From HRBIN30 sp964534275 (GTDB lineage: Bacteria; Desulfobacterota; Binatia; HRBIN30): a stretch of 64,000 nt of DNA. Shown here piece after piece: positions 8,391 to 17,808 of this stretch; positions within the stretch are counted from its first letter, which is position 1; each line of letters starts with the position of its first letter. A program made the position numbers and the translations under genes. Location of the stretch: contig CAZHQG010000014.1 in the NCBI GenBank assembly GCA_964534275.1, forward strand, positions 40,117 to 104,116, in the 5' to 3' direction. The notes under the pieces were generated by a model. It was not told where the DNA came from, did not search any database, and saw only the letters and a list, made by a program, of their open reading frames with translations.

Positions 8391-9596
8391 ATGTTTACCG
8401 CCGTTCGCCTGCCACCCAAGCGCCCGGGGCGTGTCCACTCCATCGAGGAGTGTCTCGCCGATTTGCGCGCTGGGAAGATGGTCATTCTGATGGACGACGA
8501 GAACCGGGAGAACGAAGGCGACTTGTGCCTGGCCGCCGAGAAGGTCACTCCCGAAGCGATCAACTTCATGTCGAAGTACGGGCGCGGCTTGATTTGTCTT
8601 GCGCTCACCGAGGAGCGGGTACGCGAACTTGGCCTTCCCATGATGGTTGCGGAAAACCGTGCGCCGTTGGGCACGGCGTTTACGGTGTCGATCGATGCGC
8701 GTCACGGAATCACCACCGGAGTGAGTGCCGCAGATCGCGCGCACACGATCCGAGTAGCTATTCGAGACGGTACACGCCCGGGCGACCTGGTCGTACCAGG
8801 CCACGTGTTCCCCCTGATGGCACGACGAGGCGGAGTGTTGGTTCGCACGGGCCAAACGGAAGGGTCTGTCGACTTGGCACGGCTCGCGGGTTTGCGTCCG
8901 GCCGCGGTGATTTGCGAGATCATGAAAGACGACGGCACGATGGCCCGCTTGCCGGACTTGGAGCGTTTTGCCGCGACGCACAATCTCAAAATCTGCACGA
9001 TCGCCGACTTGATTCAGTACCGGCTGCGGCACGACTCTTTGGTGCACCGTGTCGCTGAAGCAAAGTTCGAAAGCCGTTTTGGGGGAGAGTTCCAGATTTA
9101 CGTGTACCACACGGACGTCGACGACGGAGAGCACGTGGCGCTGGTCAAGGGCGAGATTTCCCCGGACGAGCCAGTTTTAGTGCGCGCGCACGCGGAGTTC
9201 CTTCCGGGGGACGTTTTTAACATGGCGGAACAAAATACGGCGGCCCTGCTCCAAGAGTCGATGCGGGTCATCGGCGAAGCGGGCAAGGGGGTTGTCGTGT
9301 ACCTGCGCCGCGAAGGCCGGGGAGCGGAACTGGCACACCTGAAAAAGCAACTCGCACGCAATCCGAGCACCGACCCCGAGTCGCGTCACCGGGCGTTTCG
9401 CGACTACGGGATCGGCGCGCAAATTTTGCGCGACGTGGGGGTACGCAAGATTCGCCTGCTCACGAACACTCCCCGGCGCTTGGTCAGCCTGCCTGGCTAC
9501 GGGCTCGAGATCGTGGAATGCGTGCCGATCGCACTCGAGGGAAAGCCGGCGCGTGCTACTGCGAAACGCGCCCGTTCAGCGAAGCTCGGCCGCTAA
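8391..9596 (+). CDS. ribB: 3,4-dihydroxy-2-butanone 4-phosphate synthase with a degenerate GTP cyclohydrolase II domain
   Basis: This 401-residue two-domain protein belongs to riboflavin synthesis. Residues 1 to about 205 are the RibB enzyme, which converts ribulose 5-phosphate to dihydroxybutanone phosphate; the acidic catalytic loop DDENRENEGDL (35-45) and the later HTIRVAIRDG ... RRGGVLVRTGQTEGSVDL are intact. The second half aligns with GTP cyclohydrolase II (YLRREGRGAE, GAQILRDVGVRKIRLLTNTP) but all three zinc-binding cysteines are gone: the usual ECL and CDCG become EFL and EQNT. The RibA half is therefore probably not catalytic, as in several proteobacterial RibBA-like proteins, and a separate RibA would be needed. 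The ATG at 8391 fits the usual N-terminus; the open frame upstream has no homology that I recognise. Confidence 0.93.
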   Translation: MFTAVRLPPKRPGRVHSIEECLADLRAGKMVILMDDENRENEGDLCLAAEKVTPEAINFMSKYGRGLICLALTEERVRELGLPMMVAENRAPLGTAFTVSIDARHGITTGVSAADRAHTIRVAIRDGTRPGDLVVPGHVFPLMARRGGVLVRTGQTEGSVDLARLAGLRPAAVICEIMKDDGTMARLPDLERFAATHNLKICTIADLIQYRLRHDSLVHRVAEAKFESRFGGEFQIYVYHTDVDDGEHVALVKGEISPDEPVLVRAHAEFLPGDVFNMAEQNTAALLQESMRVIGEAGKGVVVYLRREGRGAELAHLKKQLARNPSTDPESRHRAFRDYGIGAQILRDVGVRKIRLLTNTPRRLVSLPGYGLEIVECVPIALEGKPARATAKRARSAKLGR

Positions 9597-9678
9597 AGTT
9601 GGCGAACCTCTTCCTGCTCGGCGAGCGGTCTGGCAACAAACGGACCATTCCGCGCCGCGCACTGCCTGGCAACAGGCG

Positions 9679-10560
9679 TCACTGAATCTTCTCCACCCAC
9701 TTGCCCAAATCCCACGCATAGGTTGCGCCAAGCTGGAGGCCGAAGTCTTCGCTCGCGGTGTCGAACCCGACCGACGCCCCAGCAAAAAAACCAAAGCTGC
9801 CTTGGGACACGTGTACACCGAACGTGCCGCGCTGCCGGTCGTTCCCAAACCGGGACCCTGCGAGCCCGGAGATTTCTCCGAGCAAGCGCAGCTTGCTCGA
9901 ACCCTCCTGCCGGCTCCCGAACGCCGGACTCTCCACCGCCACGGAGTACACGAACAAGTCGTCTTGGCCGCCCGGCCCGAAGCGATTTCCTAACAGCTGT
10001 CCCGGGTTTCCGAGCAACAAAATTCCGAGGTTCGTGTGCACGCGAACAGGGCCAAAATTTTTCGATACCAGAGCCAAGAGATCGAAGTCCGTTTCGTCCG
10101 TGCCCAGACGGTCGTCTTTGTTCGCGTTCGGCAGCTTGGTGCCAAAGCGCACCGCGAAAGCGGGATACAGTTCGTCTTCGCCGCGCACACGAACCTTCGT
10201 GTGCAGCCGGGCATCTCCAGAACCGTACTGCCAGTTCGTTTCACCACGGGCGGTTTTTTCGTCGAGATACAAGGTCTCGTACTCAGCTTCGATTTCGACC
10301 CAGTCCGCCGCGCCGGCCCGAAACCCTACCCGTGGTACGTGCCACCGGTCTTGCCGGTCCAACGCAGCCGGAGCGGTGAAATACGGAAATCGTTCGTCGC
10401 GTACATAGCCGAGCGCAAATGTCAGCTCTCCTCGCCCGTCGGGCAGGATGGCGGCATCGAGGGTGCCGAGGGGCTTTAGCGATCGGGCCACCGCAAGGAC
10501 CGGCGCACCAAGAGTGACCACCACGACGCTCCACATCCACCACCATCGCCACACGCGCAT
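9679..10560 (-). CDS. Predicted outer-membrane beta-barrel protein, function unknown
   Basis: This 293-residue protein begins with Trp-rich hydrophobic residues (MRVWRWWWMWSVVVVTLG) ending in PVLAVA, a likely Sec signal peptide. The rest is made of alternating strands with aromatic ends (ELTFALGYV, WVEIEAEYETLYL, KVRVRGEDELYPAFAVRFG, FGFFAGASVGFD, LQLGATYAWDL), as in small transporter-like or phenol-pathway MetA-type barrels. No catalytic motif is seen. It is divergent from dsbD with about 80 bp between starts and convergent with ribB. The family is not one I can name with confidence; a lipid or aromatic-compound pore would fit the architecture. Confidence 0.75.
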   Translation of the reverse strand: MRVWRWWWMWSVVVVTLGAPVLAVARSLKPLGTLDAAILPDGRGELTFALGYVRDERFPYFTAPAALDRQDRWHVPRVGFRAGAADWVEIEAEYETLYLDEKTARGETNWQYGSGDARLHTKVRVRGEDELYPAFAVRFGTKLPNANKDDRLGTDETDFDLLALVSKNFGPVRVHTNLGILLLGNPGQLLGNRFGPGGQDDLFVYSVAVESPAFGSRQEGSSKLRLLGEISGLAGSRFGNDRQRGTFGVHVSQGSFGFFAGASVGFDTASEDFGLQLGATYAWDLGKWVEKIQ

Positions 10561-10638
10561 CTCTCGATCCCTCTTGGTGCTACGGTGTTTTGCGTGCTTA
10601 TCCGTAACAATCGCGCTTGTTGCAAGACTCTAGGGCGT

Positions 10639-12465
10639 ATGCTTGCAAACTCGCCCGTGCGCGTGGCCATCGCTCTTGCCGCTGCCCTGTTCGTTCTGGG
10701 CGCCACTACTGGGGAGATCGTGCAACTCACGGTGAAATCCCCTGCACCCAGTGCCATTCGTGGCGGGACGGTCCCGTTAGAAGTTCGCGTGCAAATTGCC
10801 CCCGGCTGGCACATTCACGGACACGAAGCGGACGAGCCGTTTTTGATTCCTACGGAGCTGACGTTGGACTTGCCCCCTGGGGTGCGGGCAGGTGCCATCC
10901 GGTACCCCGAAGCGCAAGGCCGGACCTTCCGCTTTGCGCCGACCAAAGTACTGCACGTCTACGAAGGAACAGTTCGCATTACCACAAGCGTGACGGTACC
11001 GGCTGAGTACGCGGGCGCCGAGGTCCCAATAACGGCAAACCTCAAGTACCAGGCGTGCACCGACACCACCTGCGCGCCACCGAAAACGGCGAGCGCCGAG
11101 CTGGTGTTGCCGGTTGCAGACCGCGGCGAAGCCGGCGTGCGCAGCAGCTCGCCGGGCATCATGAGCGGTGGCGTCGACTTTTCCGAGTTTCTCGCAGAGC
11201 GCGGGCGTCTGCTTACGTTGCTGCTGACCTGGATTCTCGGCCTTGGTTTGAATCTGACGCCCTGCGTCTACCCGCTCATCTCCGTCACCGTGGCTTACTT
11301 TGGTCGGCAATCTCAAGCGAGCGCGCGCCGCCGTGGCCTGCTTGCCGCTGCGTACGTGGCTGGTATCGTGGCGAGCTTCACGGCGCTCGGGGTGGCAGCG
11401 GCGAGCTCCGGAGCGATGTTCGGCTCTTGGCTACAGCAGCCCTGGGTACTGGTCGGTCTCGCAGGCTTGATGCTCGTGCTCGCGGGAAGCTCGTTTGGCC
11501 TTTACAATTTGCGCCTGCCGACCGCACTCACGCGCGTCGCCGGTCAGACGATGCCCGGCGTGTTGGGGTCGTTTGCGATGGGTGCCAGCATGGGCATCGT
11601 GGCCGCGCCCTGCGTAGGTCCTGTTTTGGTCGGGCTGCTTGCCTTCGTCAGCCAGCAAGGGGACCTGTGGCTCGCGCTGCAATTGTTTGCCGCACTCGCG
11701 CTGGGGCTCGGGTCCCCGTACTTGGTGTTGGCGTTCATGGTCAGTTCGCTCAAGATGCTGCCACGGTCTGGGGGCTGGCTTCTTTGGGTAGAGCGCGCGT
11801 TTGGTTTTCTTTTGCTTGCAATGGCAGTGTATTTCCTCTCCCCATTGCTTCCCCGCCAGGCTGTTTCGCTCGCGTACGCTGCCGTCGCGATTGCTGCCGC
11901 GCTCGTGCTCGGCTTGTTGCATGTGGAGGCAAGAAAAGGATGGCGAAGGTTCCAGCATGCCGTAGGATTGACGCTAGCTCTGTTTGGGGTTTGGCTGGCG
12001 CTGCCGCCGGCAAGTCGCGGCACGATTCGCTGGGAGCCTTACACCGAGCAGGCTCTGGAGCGCGCGCAGCAAGAGAACAAGCCCGTATTGATCGACTTTG
12101 TCGCCGACTGGTGCATTCCCTGCCACGAAATGGAAGCGACCACCTTTGCCGACCGGCGTGTGGCAAAGCTTGCCGAGGGCTTCGCCATGCTGCGTGCGGA
12201 TCTTACGCTGGAGACCGAACACACGAAGTCCATCACGGAACGCTTCGAGGTGCGTGGTGTGCCAACGATCGTTCTCCTGGATGCGAATGGGCGTGAAGTG
12301 CACCGGATGGTCGGATACGTAGCGCCCGAAGAGCTGGCTCTGGCAATGGAAAAACTGATCCAGCAAGCCAGCCGCGCCGCCCCGGAGAGGTCTCAAAATT
12401 CGATCGTGAAACCTTCGCTCTCCTCGTTCTCCAGATCTTCCAAAGTCACGCGGGCCCGCGCATAA
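10639..12465 (+). CDS. dsbD: Thiol:disulfide interchange protein DsbD
   Basis: This 608-residue inner-membrane protein moves reducing power from cytoplasmic thioredoxin to periplasmic partners such as DsbC or cytochrome maturation proteins. After a signal peptide comes the N-terminal immunoglobulin-like domain with its cysteine pair in YQACTDTTCAPP (Cys140 and Cys145). Then comes a membrane domain of about eight helices with the pair NLTPCVYPLI and AAPCVGPVL, and a C-terminal thioredoxin domain with DFVADWCIPCHEM. All six redox cysteines are present. The ATG at 10639 was chosen because the signal peptide follows at once; an earlier in-frame start adds a Cys-rich tail. The last 73 bp overlap the end of the convergent lipoprotein gene, and the C-terminal Ser/Arg tail may be dispensable. 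Confidence 0.95.
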   Translation: MLANSPVRVAIALAAALFVLGATTGEIVQLTVKSPAPSAIRGGTVPLEVRVQIAPGWHIHGHEADEPFLIPTELTLDLPPGVRAGAIRYPEAQGRTFRFAPTKVLHVYEGTVRITTSVTVPAEYAGAEVPITANLKYQACTDTTCAPPKTASAELVLPVADRGEAGVRSSSPGIMSGGVDFSEFLAERGRLLTLLLTWILGLGLNLTPCVYPLISVTVAYFGRQSQASARRRGLLAAAYVAGIVASFTALGVAAASSGAMFGSWLQQPWVLVGLAGLMLVLAGSSFGLYNLRLPTALTRVAGQTMPGVLGSFAMGASMGIVAAPCVGPVLVGLLAFVSQQGDLWLALQLFAALALGLGSPYLVLAFMVSSLKMLPRSGGWLLWVERAFGFLLLAMAVYFLSPLLPRQAVSLAYAAVAIAAALVLGLLHVEARKGWRRFQHAVGLTLALFGVWLALPPASRGTIRWEPYTEQALERAQQENKPVLIDFVADWCIPCHEMEATTFADRRVAKLAEGFAMLRADLTLETEHTKSITERFEVRGVPTIVLLDANGREVHRMVGYVAPEELALAMEKLIQQASRAAPERSQNSIVKPSLSSFSRSSKVTRARA

Positions 12466-13163
12466 GAGCCGAAGGGAAACAGCAGGTACGCGTCCACTTC
12501 GGCGCCTGGTTGCAAAACGATGTCGCGCAACAGCTTGGCCGTGGCAGCTTCGCGCTTTTCGCCGGGAAGTATTTGCGCAACATCGGCCAAGCCTAACGGC
12601 TGCACCCGAGAGCCCTGAAAGGTTTGCAACACCACCCCGTCGGCGTGGAGCCGGTACCGCCGTTGGGTTCGGTTCACGACCCGGACGCGCGCGGGCAGCA
12701 CACCCGCGGACGAAAGGTCCACTTCCAAGCCGTTCGCGCTCGGCCGTTCCAACACCACCGCCACGTCCACGCCGGATTCTGCCATAGGCCGAGGAGTGGG
12801 CCGAGCAGAGGCCACGGCTGCAAAGGTTTTTTCGAACTGCCCCGCAAAGTCGAGGTTTTCGAGACCTTGCCCTTCCGCCTTGGCCTGGATTTCCGCTCCT
12901 AAAGTCGTGCAGAACACCTGGACGAGCACGCGCGCAGTGCGCGTGCCGAGTTGCCTCTCGCCGACGACAACTCCCGGAGTCCCAGGCTGCGCCTGCGTAA
13001 CCTCGGCGATCGTGTAGCCCAGTCGCTGGACCGTCCCCACGGCAATTTGCTGCGCCTCCCCACACGGGACCCCCTTTTCCTCGATGCGCACGTAACGGCC
13101 GGCACAGCTAGCACCGAGCACGACGAAGCCCCAAAGAAACAACGCTCGCCATCTCGTACCCAT
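12393..13163 (-). CDS. Hypothetical lipoprotein
   Basis: This 256-residue protein starts MGTRWRALFLWGFVVLGASC. The stretch LGASC is a lipobox with the modified cysteine at residue 20, so it should be an outer- or inner-membrane lipoprotein. A strong AGGAGCG ribosome site precedes the ATG at 13161-13163. The mature part has an alpha/beta segment (GEAQQIAVGTVQRLGYTIAEV) and a later all-beta region containing RVVNRTQRRYRLHADGVVL. I do not recognise the family. It is divergent from the sensor kinase gene, which is a weak hint that they are related, and convergent with dsbD. Confidence 0.8.
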   Translation of the reverse strand: MGTRWRALFLWGFVVLGASCAGRYVRIEEKGVPCGEAQQIAVGTVQRLGYTIAEVTQAQPGTPGVVVGERQLGTRTARVLVQVFCTTLGAEIQAKAEGQGLENLDFAGQFEKTFAAVASARPTPRPMAESGVDVAVVLERPSANGLEVDLSSAGVLPARVRVVNRTQRRYRLHADGVVLQTFQGSRVQPLGLADVAQILPGEKREAATAKLLRDIVLQPGAEVDAYLLFPFGSYARARVTLEDLENEESEGFTIEF

Positions 13164-13317
13164 GACGCTCCTGTAAAACTCGGCCGCTTCGACATGAAAA
13201 GACCCGTATCGCTCGTGTGGCGCTTTTCGGGCCTCCATCCGCATGGCGGGTGGCTTTACAGGAGAAAGTTTCCGCTTGCACGCGCGGCGAGAATGATGTC
13301 ATGAATGATTGTTCATC

Positions 13318-15546
13318 ATGGGAGAAAGCGTTCCAGTCGAGGCAGCCGTTCTCGCAAACGGCAACGGCGCTTCCGACGCGCTTCTGGCGCGAGCGCGGGC
13401 TGCGGGGTGGCTTTTGTTCACTGCTCTCGCATCGTTCGCCGTGGTGGAAGTTGTCGCACGCCCCGGAGAAAACCCGGCTGTGACCGCGGTCCACCTCCTC
13501 GGCTTGGGCGCGCTCTCCCTGCTTATGTTGCCGCTGTACCGTTCGCGAAGTCCCCACACAATTACCGTGGCTGGGGTGTGTGCAGTCCTCGTCTGTGCGC
13601 TTGTCAGCGGGGCGGTGGCCATCCTGACCGGAGATGCCAACACGTCGTCCTTCATTTTTGTCGCTTTGGGCATGGGCAGCGCAGCGCTGGTTCCTTGGGG
13701 CGTGCGCCCACAGGCGCTGGTCGTCGCGAGCCTTGCGCTCCTGTACCCGATCCTGGTTTATGCCACCGAAGGCGGGCTCTCGCCATTTCGGTTGCGCGAG
13801 TATCTCGGCCTGGTCGTCATCCTCGCCGCATCGGCCTACATCGCTGCCGAACTCGAACGGAACCGCCAGCGCGCTGCGGTGGAGCAGGCCCAGCGATTGG
13901 CCCGGGAGCGTGAGATCGAACGACAACGCAAGTTTTTGCGCGACGTGATCGACATAAACCCCCACCTGATCTTTGCCAAAGACTCGGAGGGCCGTTTTAC
14001 CTTGGCCAACCAGGCCGTTGCGCAAACCTACGGCACTACGGTGGAAAACCTCATCGGAAAGACGGACAAGGACTTCAACCCCTACGACGAGGAGACCGAC
14101 TTCTTCCGCAAGATCGACCGCGAAGTTTTGGAGACGGGGGAGGAGCGAGTCGTTCCCGAGGAACGTATCACGGATGCTGCCGGCAGGGTGCGCTGGCTGC
14201 GTACCATCAAGCGGCCACTGTTTTCCCCCGACGGCAAGCCGGAACAAGTGCTCGGGGTGGCGATCGACATCACGGAGCAACGCATCGCGCAGGAAGAGCT
14301 CAGAGAGGAAGCTTGGGTGGCGTTAACCCTCTCGCAGGCAGCGGAGGAGATTATCTCTGGCCTGCGCGCACCGTGCTTACCAGCGGTTCTGTGCCGAGTG
14401 GCCACCTGGGCGTTAGGCGGGACGTGGGCGCAGCTCTGGTCGGTCGATGAAAAGTCCGACCTACTTGTTCCCACAGCGCACCACGCCGCGCCGCAAGAAG
14501 TTTGGGAGGCGCTTCAAGTCGTAGAAATTCATCGGGGAATGGTGCCCCGCCTGTGGGAACGAGCAGCGACGCGGCAACTCACCGTGATTCGACCGGAGGA
14601 TGCGGAGGAATGGATCCCCCGAGGGCTATTCCGGCTAGCCCGCCAATTTACCGGCGCCGTGTTGATCCCGCTCTCCCGAGGTAGCGAGCTTTCCGGTGCG
14701 CTGGTTGTGGGACTCCAAGCAGACGCGATCCCCTTGTCGCCAGCGCTCGAGCGCATCGCCTATGGGCTTTCTCAACTAGCTTCGCTGACCTTGGAAAACG
14801 CCCGCCTGTTGGAGGAACTGGAACGGGCCAGCCGCTTGAAATCGGAATTTATGGCAACAATGTCGCATGAATTGCGCACGCCACTGAACGTGATCCTTGG
14901 CTACAGCGGCCTCCTATTGGAAAACGTCATGGGGGAACTCACGAGCGAGCAACACCAGGTGATTGCGCGGTTACGTGCCAACGCGCTGCAGTTGCTGGAT
15001 CTCATCAATGCCACTCTCGACGTTACTCGGCTCGAGACCGGGCGTGTCCCCGTGGATGCACGACCCACCTCGCTAGCCGAAGTCGTCGCGCTAACAGTTC
15101 GAGAAGCGGTGGAGCAGCTTTCCCCGGACGGCGTCGAAATCTGGCGGTGCGTACCTCCGACCTTGCCACCGGTAGTAACCGATCCCGTGAAACTCAAAGT
15201 CATCGTGAAAAACCTGGTCACCAACGCGCTCAAGTTTACGCCTGCGGGTTTTGTGCTCGTCGACGGGACGGTGGATGCCGGACGGGTCGTCCTTCACGTC
15301 GCCGACACGGGCATCGGGATCCCTCCCGAGCAGCAACGACAGATTTTCGAGCCGTTTCGTCAAGCAAGCGCACCGGTGGACCAACGCCACGGTGGAGTGG
15401 GTCTCGGGCTTTACATCGTCCAGCGACTCGTCGACGCCCTGGGTGGTTCCGTGACTCTCGAGAGCACGCCAGGTAAGGGATCTCTCTTTACCGTGGTCTT
15501 GCCCACCCACATCCACAACTCGGCGGACGCTTCCGCTGCCCATTGA
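13318..15546 (+). CDS. Membrane-bound PAS-GAF sensor histidine kinase
   Basis: This 742-residue kinase has about six N-terminal membrane helices (residues 20-180) and a PAS domain at about 205-325 (VIDINPHLIFAKDSEGRF ... ITEQRIAQEEL). A GAF-like domain follows at about 340-490. The HisKA dimerisation helix has the phospho-acceptor His517 in MSHELRTPLNVILG. The ATPase domain shows NLVTNALKFTP, DTGIGIPPEQ and GVGLGLYIV. It should autophosphorylate in response to a signal sensed in the membrane or by PAS/GAF. There is no receiver domain and no response regulator nearby, so its partner lies elsewhere. I start at the ATG at 13318; a TTG nine bases upstream is also possible and neither has a good ribosome site. 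A short palindrome overlaps this start. Confidence 0.93.
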   Translation: MGESVPVEAAVLANGNGASDALLARARAAGWLLFTALASFAVVEVVARPGENPAVTAVHLLGLGALSLLMLPLYRSRSPHTITVAGVCAVLVCALVSGAVAILTGDANTSSFIFVALGMGSAALVPWGVRPQALVVASLALLYPILVYATEGGLSPFRLREYLGLVVILAASAYIAAELERNRQRAAVEQAQRLAREREIERQRKFLRDVIDINPHLIFAKDSEGRFTLANQAVAQTYGTTVENLIGKTDKDFNPYDEETDFFRKIDREVLETGEERVVPEERITDAAGRVRWLRTIKRPLFSPDGKPEQVLGVAIDITEQRIAQEELREEAWVALTLSQAAEEIISGLRAPCLPAVLCRVATWALGGTWAQLWSVDEKSDLLVPTAHHAAPQEVWEALQVVEIHRGMVPRLWERAATRQLTVIRPEDAEEWIPRGLFRLARQFTGAVLIPLSRGSELSGALVVGLQADAIPLSPALERIAYGLSQLASLTLENARLLEELERASRLKSEFMATMSHELRTPLNVILGYSGLLLENVMGELTSEQHQVIARLRANALQLLDLINATLDVTRLETGRVPVDARPTSLAEVVALTVREAVEQLSPDGVEIWRCVPPTLPPVVTDPVKLKVIVKNLVTNALKFTPAGFVLVDGTVDAGRVVLHVADTGIGIPPEQQRQIFEPFRQASAPVDQRHGGVGLGLYIVQRLVDALGGSVTLESTPGKGSLFTVVLPTHIHNSADASAAH

Positions 15547-15596
15547 GAATCGTGCAAATCCTCCGGGCCACGCCTCCGCATTCTCCACGGCGCGGC

Positions 15597-17627
15597 TTAC
15601 AAGTCGTTGTCGTCCTGCAAGTCGATCACCACGGGTATTGAGTTGTTGCTCGGGTCGGCGTCGGTTTGCTGGCCAGACACCAGCAAGCGCGCCACACAAC
15701 GGCCGGGCGAGCCGGGAAAAAGCGAGTTAACCATTTCCCTTGTAAACCGCACCGGCAACTGTGCTCGAGCTTGGCTGCTCCCCGTCATCGCCACCCCGAA
15801 GAACTCCCGAGCACTGCGGAGCACGAGCGGCGCTTGCACGAGCCCAGGCGGGCAGTCTCCTGGGTCCAGCGACAGTGAAACCGTATCGCTCGAAGCGCCG
15901 TTTCGAACTTTGACCGTGACCATCTTGACCAATTCCGATTTGCCCCGGGTCAGCCGCAGGAAGAGCGGCTTGAGTGCGTCGAGGACCAACTGATTCGAGG
16001 CTGTTTTCGGATCGACGTCGTTCTCATCGATGACGTCTAGCGGAACAGGGACCACCTCGTTGCCCGGGTACGGGTCGATATTGTCGCTGGCAAGCACTTC
16101 TGCGGAAACTTGAAGTTCGCACCGAGCTGGGGCCTTGGAATCAGGAGTGTGAAACGCGTTCGATTGCAAATGCAGCCACACGGTTGCCTTTGCCTGGGTG
16201 CCAGGGGCCAAGTCGACCCGGTCCGGGGCGTCGGCAAAGATGCCGAAATTTGCGGCTCCAACGGTACCAGGTGGGCAGGTACCGTCGCTGACGGCAAGGC
16301 GGAACAACGCGCGGTCTCCCCACGTATCGCCGTGGCGAAGGGCTACCGACACCGGCACGTACGCTTCGGGCTTCCCGCGCCGGATCCGCACCTTGACCCG
16401 CGGCGGCGGAAGTACGGCCGCGTCGTGCAAATTCGCAGACGCCGGGTAAATAAAGTTCACGGCCGCAAGGTCATCGGCACGCAAGGCAGCACAGCGCCCG
16501 TCGAAATGCGCGTATGCAAACATGGTTGCCCGTCCGTCACCGGAATGGCCGATTCCAATGGTGTGCCCAAGTTCGTGGGTCATCACCTCTGCCACGTTGC
16601 AAGCGTTCCAGAACGGACAACTCCCCCAACCATTGTTGAATAGGATCCTTGCCGTGGTGATGCGCGAAAATCTGACCCCGTTGATTTCCACGGTATCGTT
16701 GTTGTTCACGCAGTAACCGCCCACAGCCAACACTCCGGAACAAAACCAAGGATCGGAAATCATGTTGTCTGGATCGTTGAAAATGATTTGCGTCGGCCCA
16801 CTGCAGTCCACCTTTCCTGGGGGCATCGTGCCCGCCACGGCCAAATCGATGGTGGCCGTCGCGGGCACGGACCAGGCTGCCATCGCTGCCGTTACGGCAG
16901 CGTTCGTTTGTTCTACCCCCAACGTTGCGTCTCCAGTTTCATCGACAAAGTACTCCACAGGCAGGCCCTGGTCGGGCTGAAACCAACGGCCCGGGTTCCC
17001 CATGAGCGCAAAAGGCGCCGTGTACGTGTCGCCAAGATCTTCCGATGTCGCGTCGGAGCGCGGCACGGCACGTGGCCCCAACGTGCCACCAAGTGTGCGG
17101 CGAACGGAGCGACGTAAGTCTTCGAGATCGTATACTGCACGCGCAGGTGCCGGGCGTAAGGAGCGACCATCCCACTCGAGGGCCGTTGTTTCCGGCCCGA
17201 GGTCGCGAACCGCATACACCTGTTGGTCACGCTGCCGCAGGCTGTACTTGCCCATGGCCAAGCTGGTTGTTGCCCAGTGCCCGTCCGGTCGCTGCGTCGC
17301 GAATACCAGCACCTGCTCGCCTACCCGGTACTCAGGCACTCCGAAAAACCGTGCTTCGGTCCCACCCGCCGTACCACCCATCTCCACCAACTCGAATGCT
17401 GGGGGCACCGCTCCTTTCCATACTTCCACGACACGCAGGCGAACGTGTGTGGCGAGCTTGCTCGACTCGTTTGCTCGCATCGGCTCGACACGTTCGACTT
17501 CGCCAAGGACGATGGCGTCCGCTTGCTGCGCAAGCTGTTGTTCGTCGGCTAGGACGAACGTGGTCGCCGCGGCCACTACCGGCAGCGCAAGTGAAGTAAA
17601 AAAGGCAAGAACTCTGACTGTCCACAT
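15597..17627 (-). CDS. Secreted matrixin-like (M10) metalloprotease with C-terminal repeat domains
   Basis: This 676-residue protein has a signal peptide (MWTVRVLAFFTSLALPVVAA) and an N-terminal region of about 200 residues with many beta strands. The protease core has the metzincin zinc site HELGHTIGIGHS (His351, Glu352, His355, His361), followed by RATMFAYAHFDG, which may be the Met-turn. After FIYPAS come two related beta domains of about 130 residues. Each holds a CPPG segment and ends in an acidic stretch (VPVPLDVIDENDVDP and IPVVIDLQDDNDL), so the tail is an internal duplication of CARDB/immunoglobulin type. It would act outside the cell or in the periplasm on unknown protein substrates. 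The ATG at 17625-17627 was chosen for the signal peptide; a longer frame upstream lacks one. Confidence 0.88.
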   Translation of the reverse strand: MWTVRVLAFFTSLALPVVAAATTFVLADEQQLAQQADAIVLGEVERVEPMRANESSKLATHVRLRVVEVWKGAVPPAFELVEMGGTAGGTEARFFGVPEYRVGEQVLVFATQRPDGHWATTSLAMGKYSLRQRDQQVYAVRDLGPETTALEWDGRSLRPAPARAVYDLEDLRRSVRRTLGGTLGPRAVPRSDATSEDLGDTYTAPFALMGNPGRWFQPDQGLPVEYFVDETGDATLGVEQTNAAVTAAMAAWSVPATATIDLAVAGTMPPGKVDCSGPTQIIFNDPDNMISDPWFCSGVLAVGGYCVNNNDTVEINGVRFSRITTARILFNNGWGSCPFWNACNVAEVMTHELGHTIGIGHSGDGRATMFAYAHFDGRCAALRADDLAAVNFIYPASANLHDAAVLPPPRVKVRIRRGKPEAYVPVSVALRHGDTWGDRALFRLAVSDGTCPPGTVGAANFGIFADAPDRVDLAPGTQAKATVWLHLQSNAFHTPDSKAPARCELQVSAEVLASDNIDPYPGNEVVPVPLDVIDENDVDPKTASNQLVLDALKPLFLRLTRGKSELVKMVTVKVRNGASSDTVSLSLDPGDCPPGLVQAPLVLRSAREFFGVAMTGSSQARAQLPVRFTREMVNSLFPGSPGRCVARLLVSGQQTDADPSNNSIPVVIDLQDDNDL

Positions 17628-17808
17628 CGAATGTTTCCTCCGAATGTGGAAGAGCCAGAGCGACTCGCATGCCAACCCAAAGAAATTGCCGGTCTACCCC
17701 CAGTAGGCAGCAAGCACAGTTACGAAAGTAACGGAACGTCCGAAACCGGCAGCGGCCCTGTCAGGCAACGGGGCGCTGACTTGCTTGGTAGCATGGAAGT
17801 TGCGTCCA

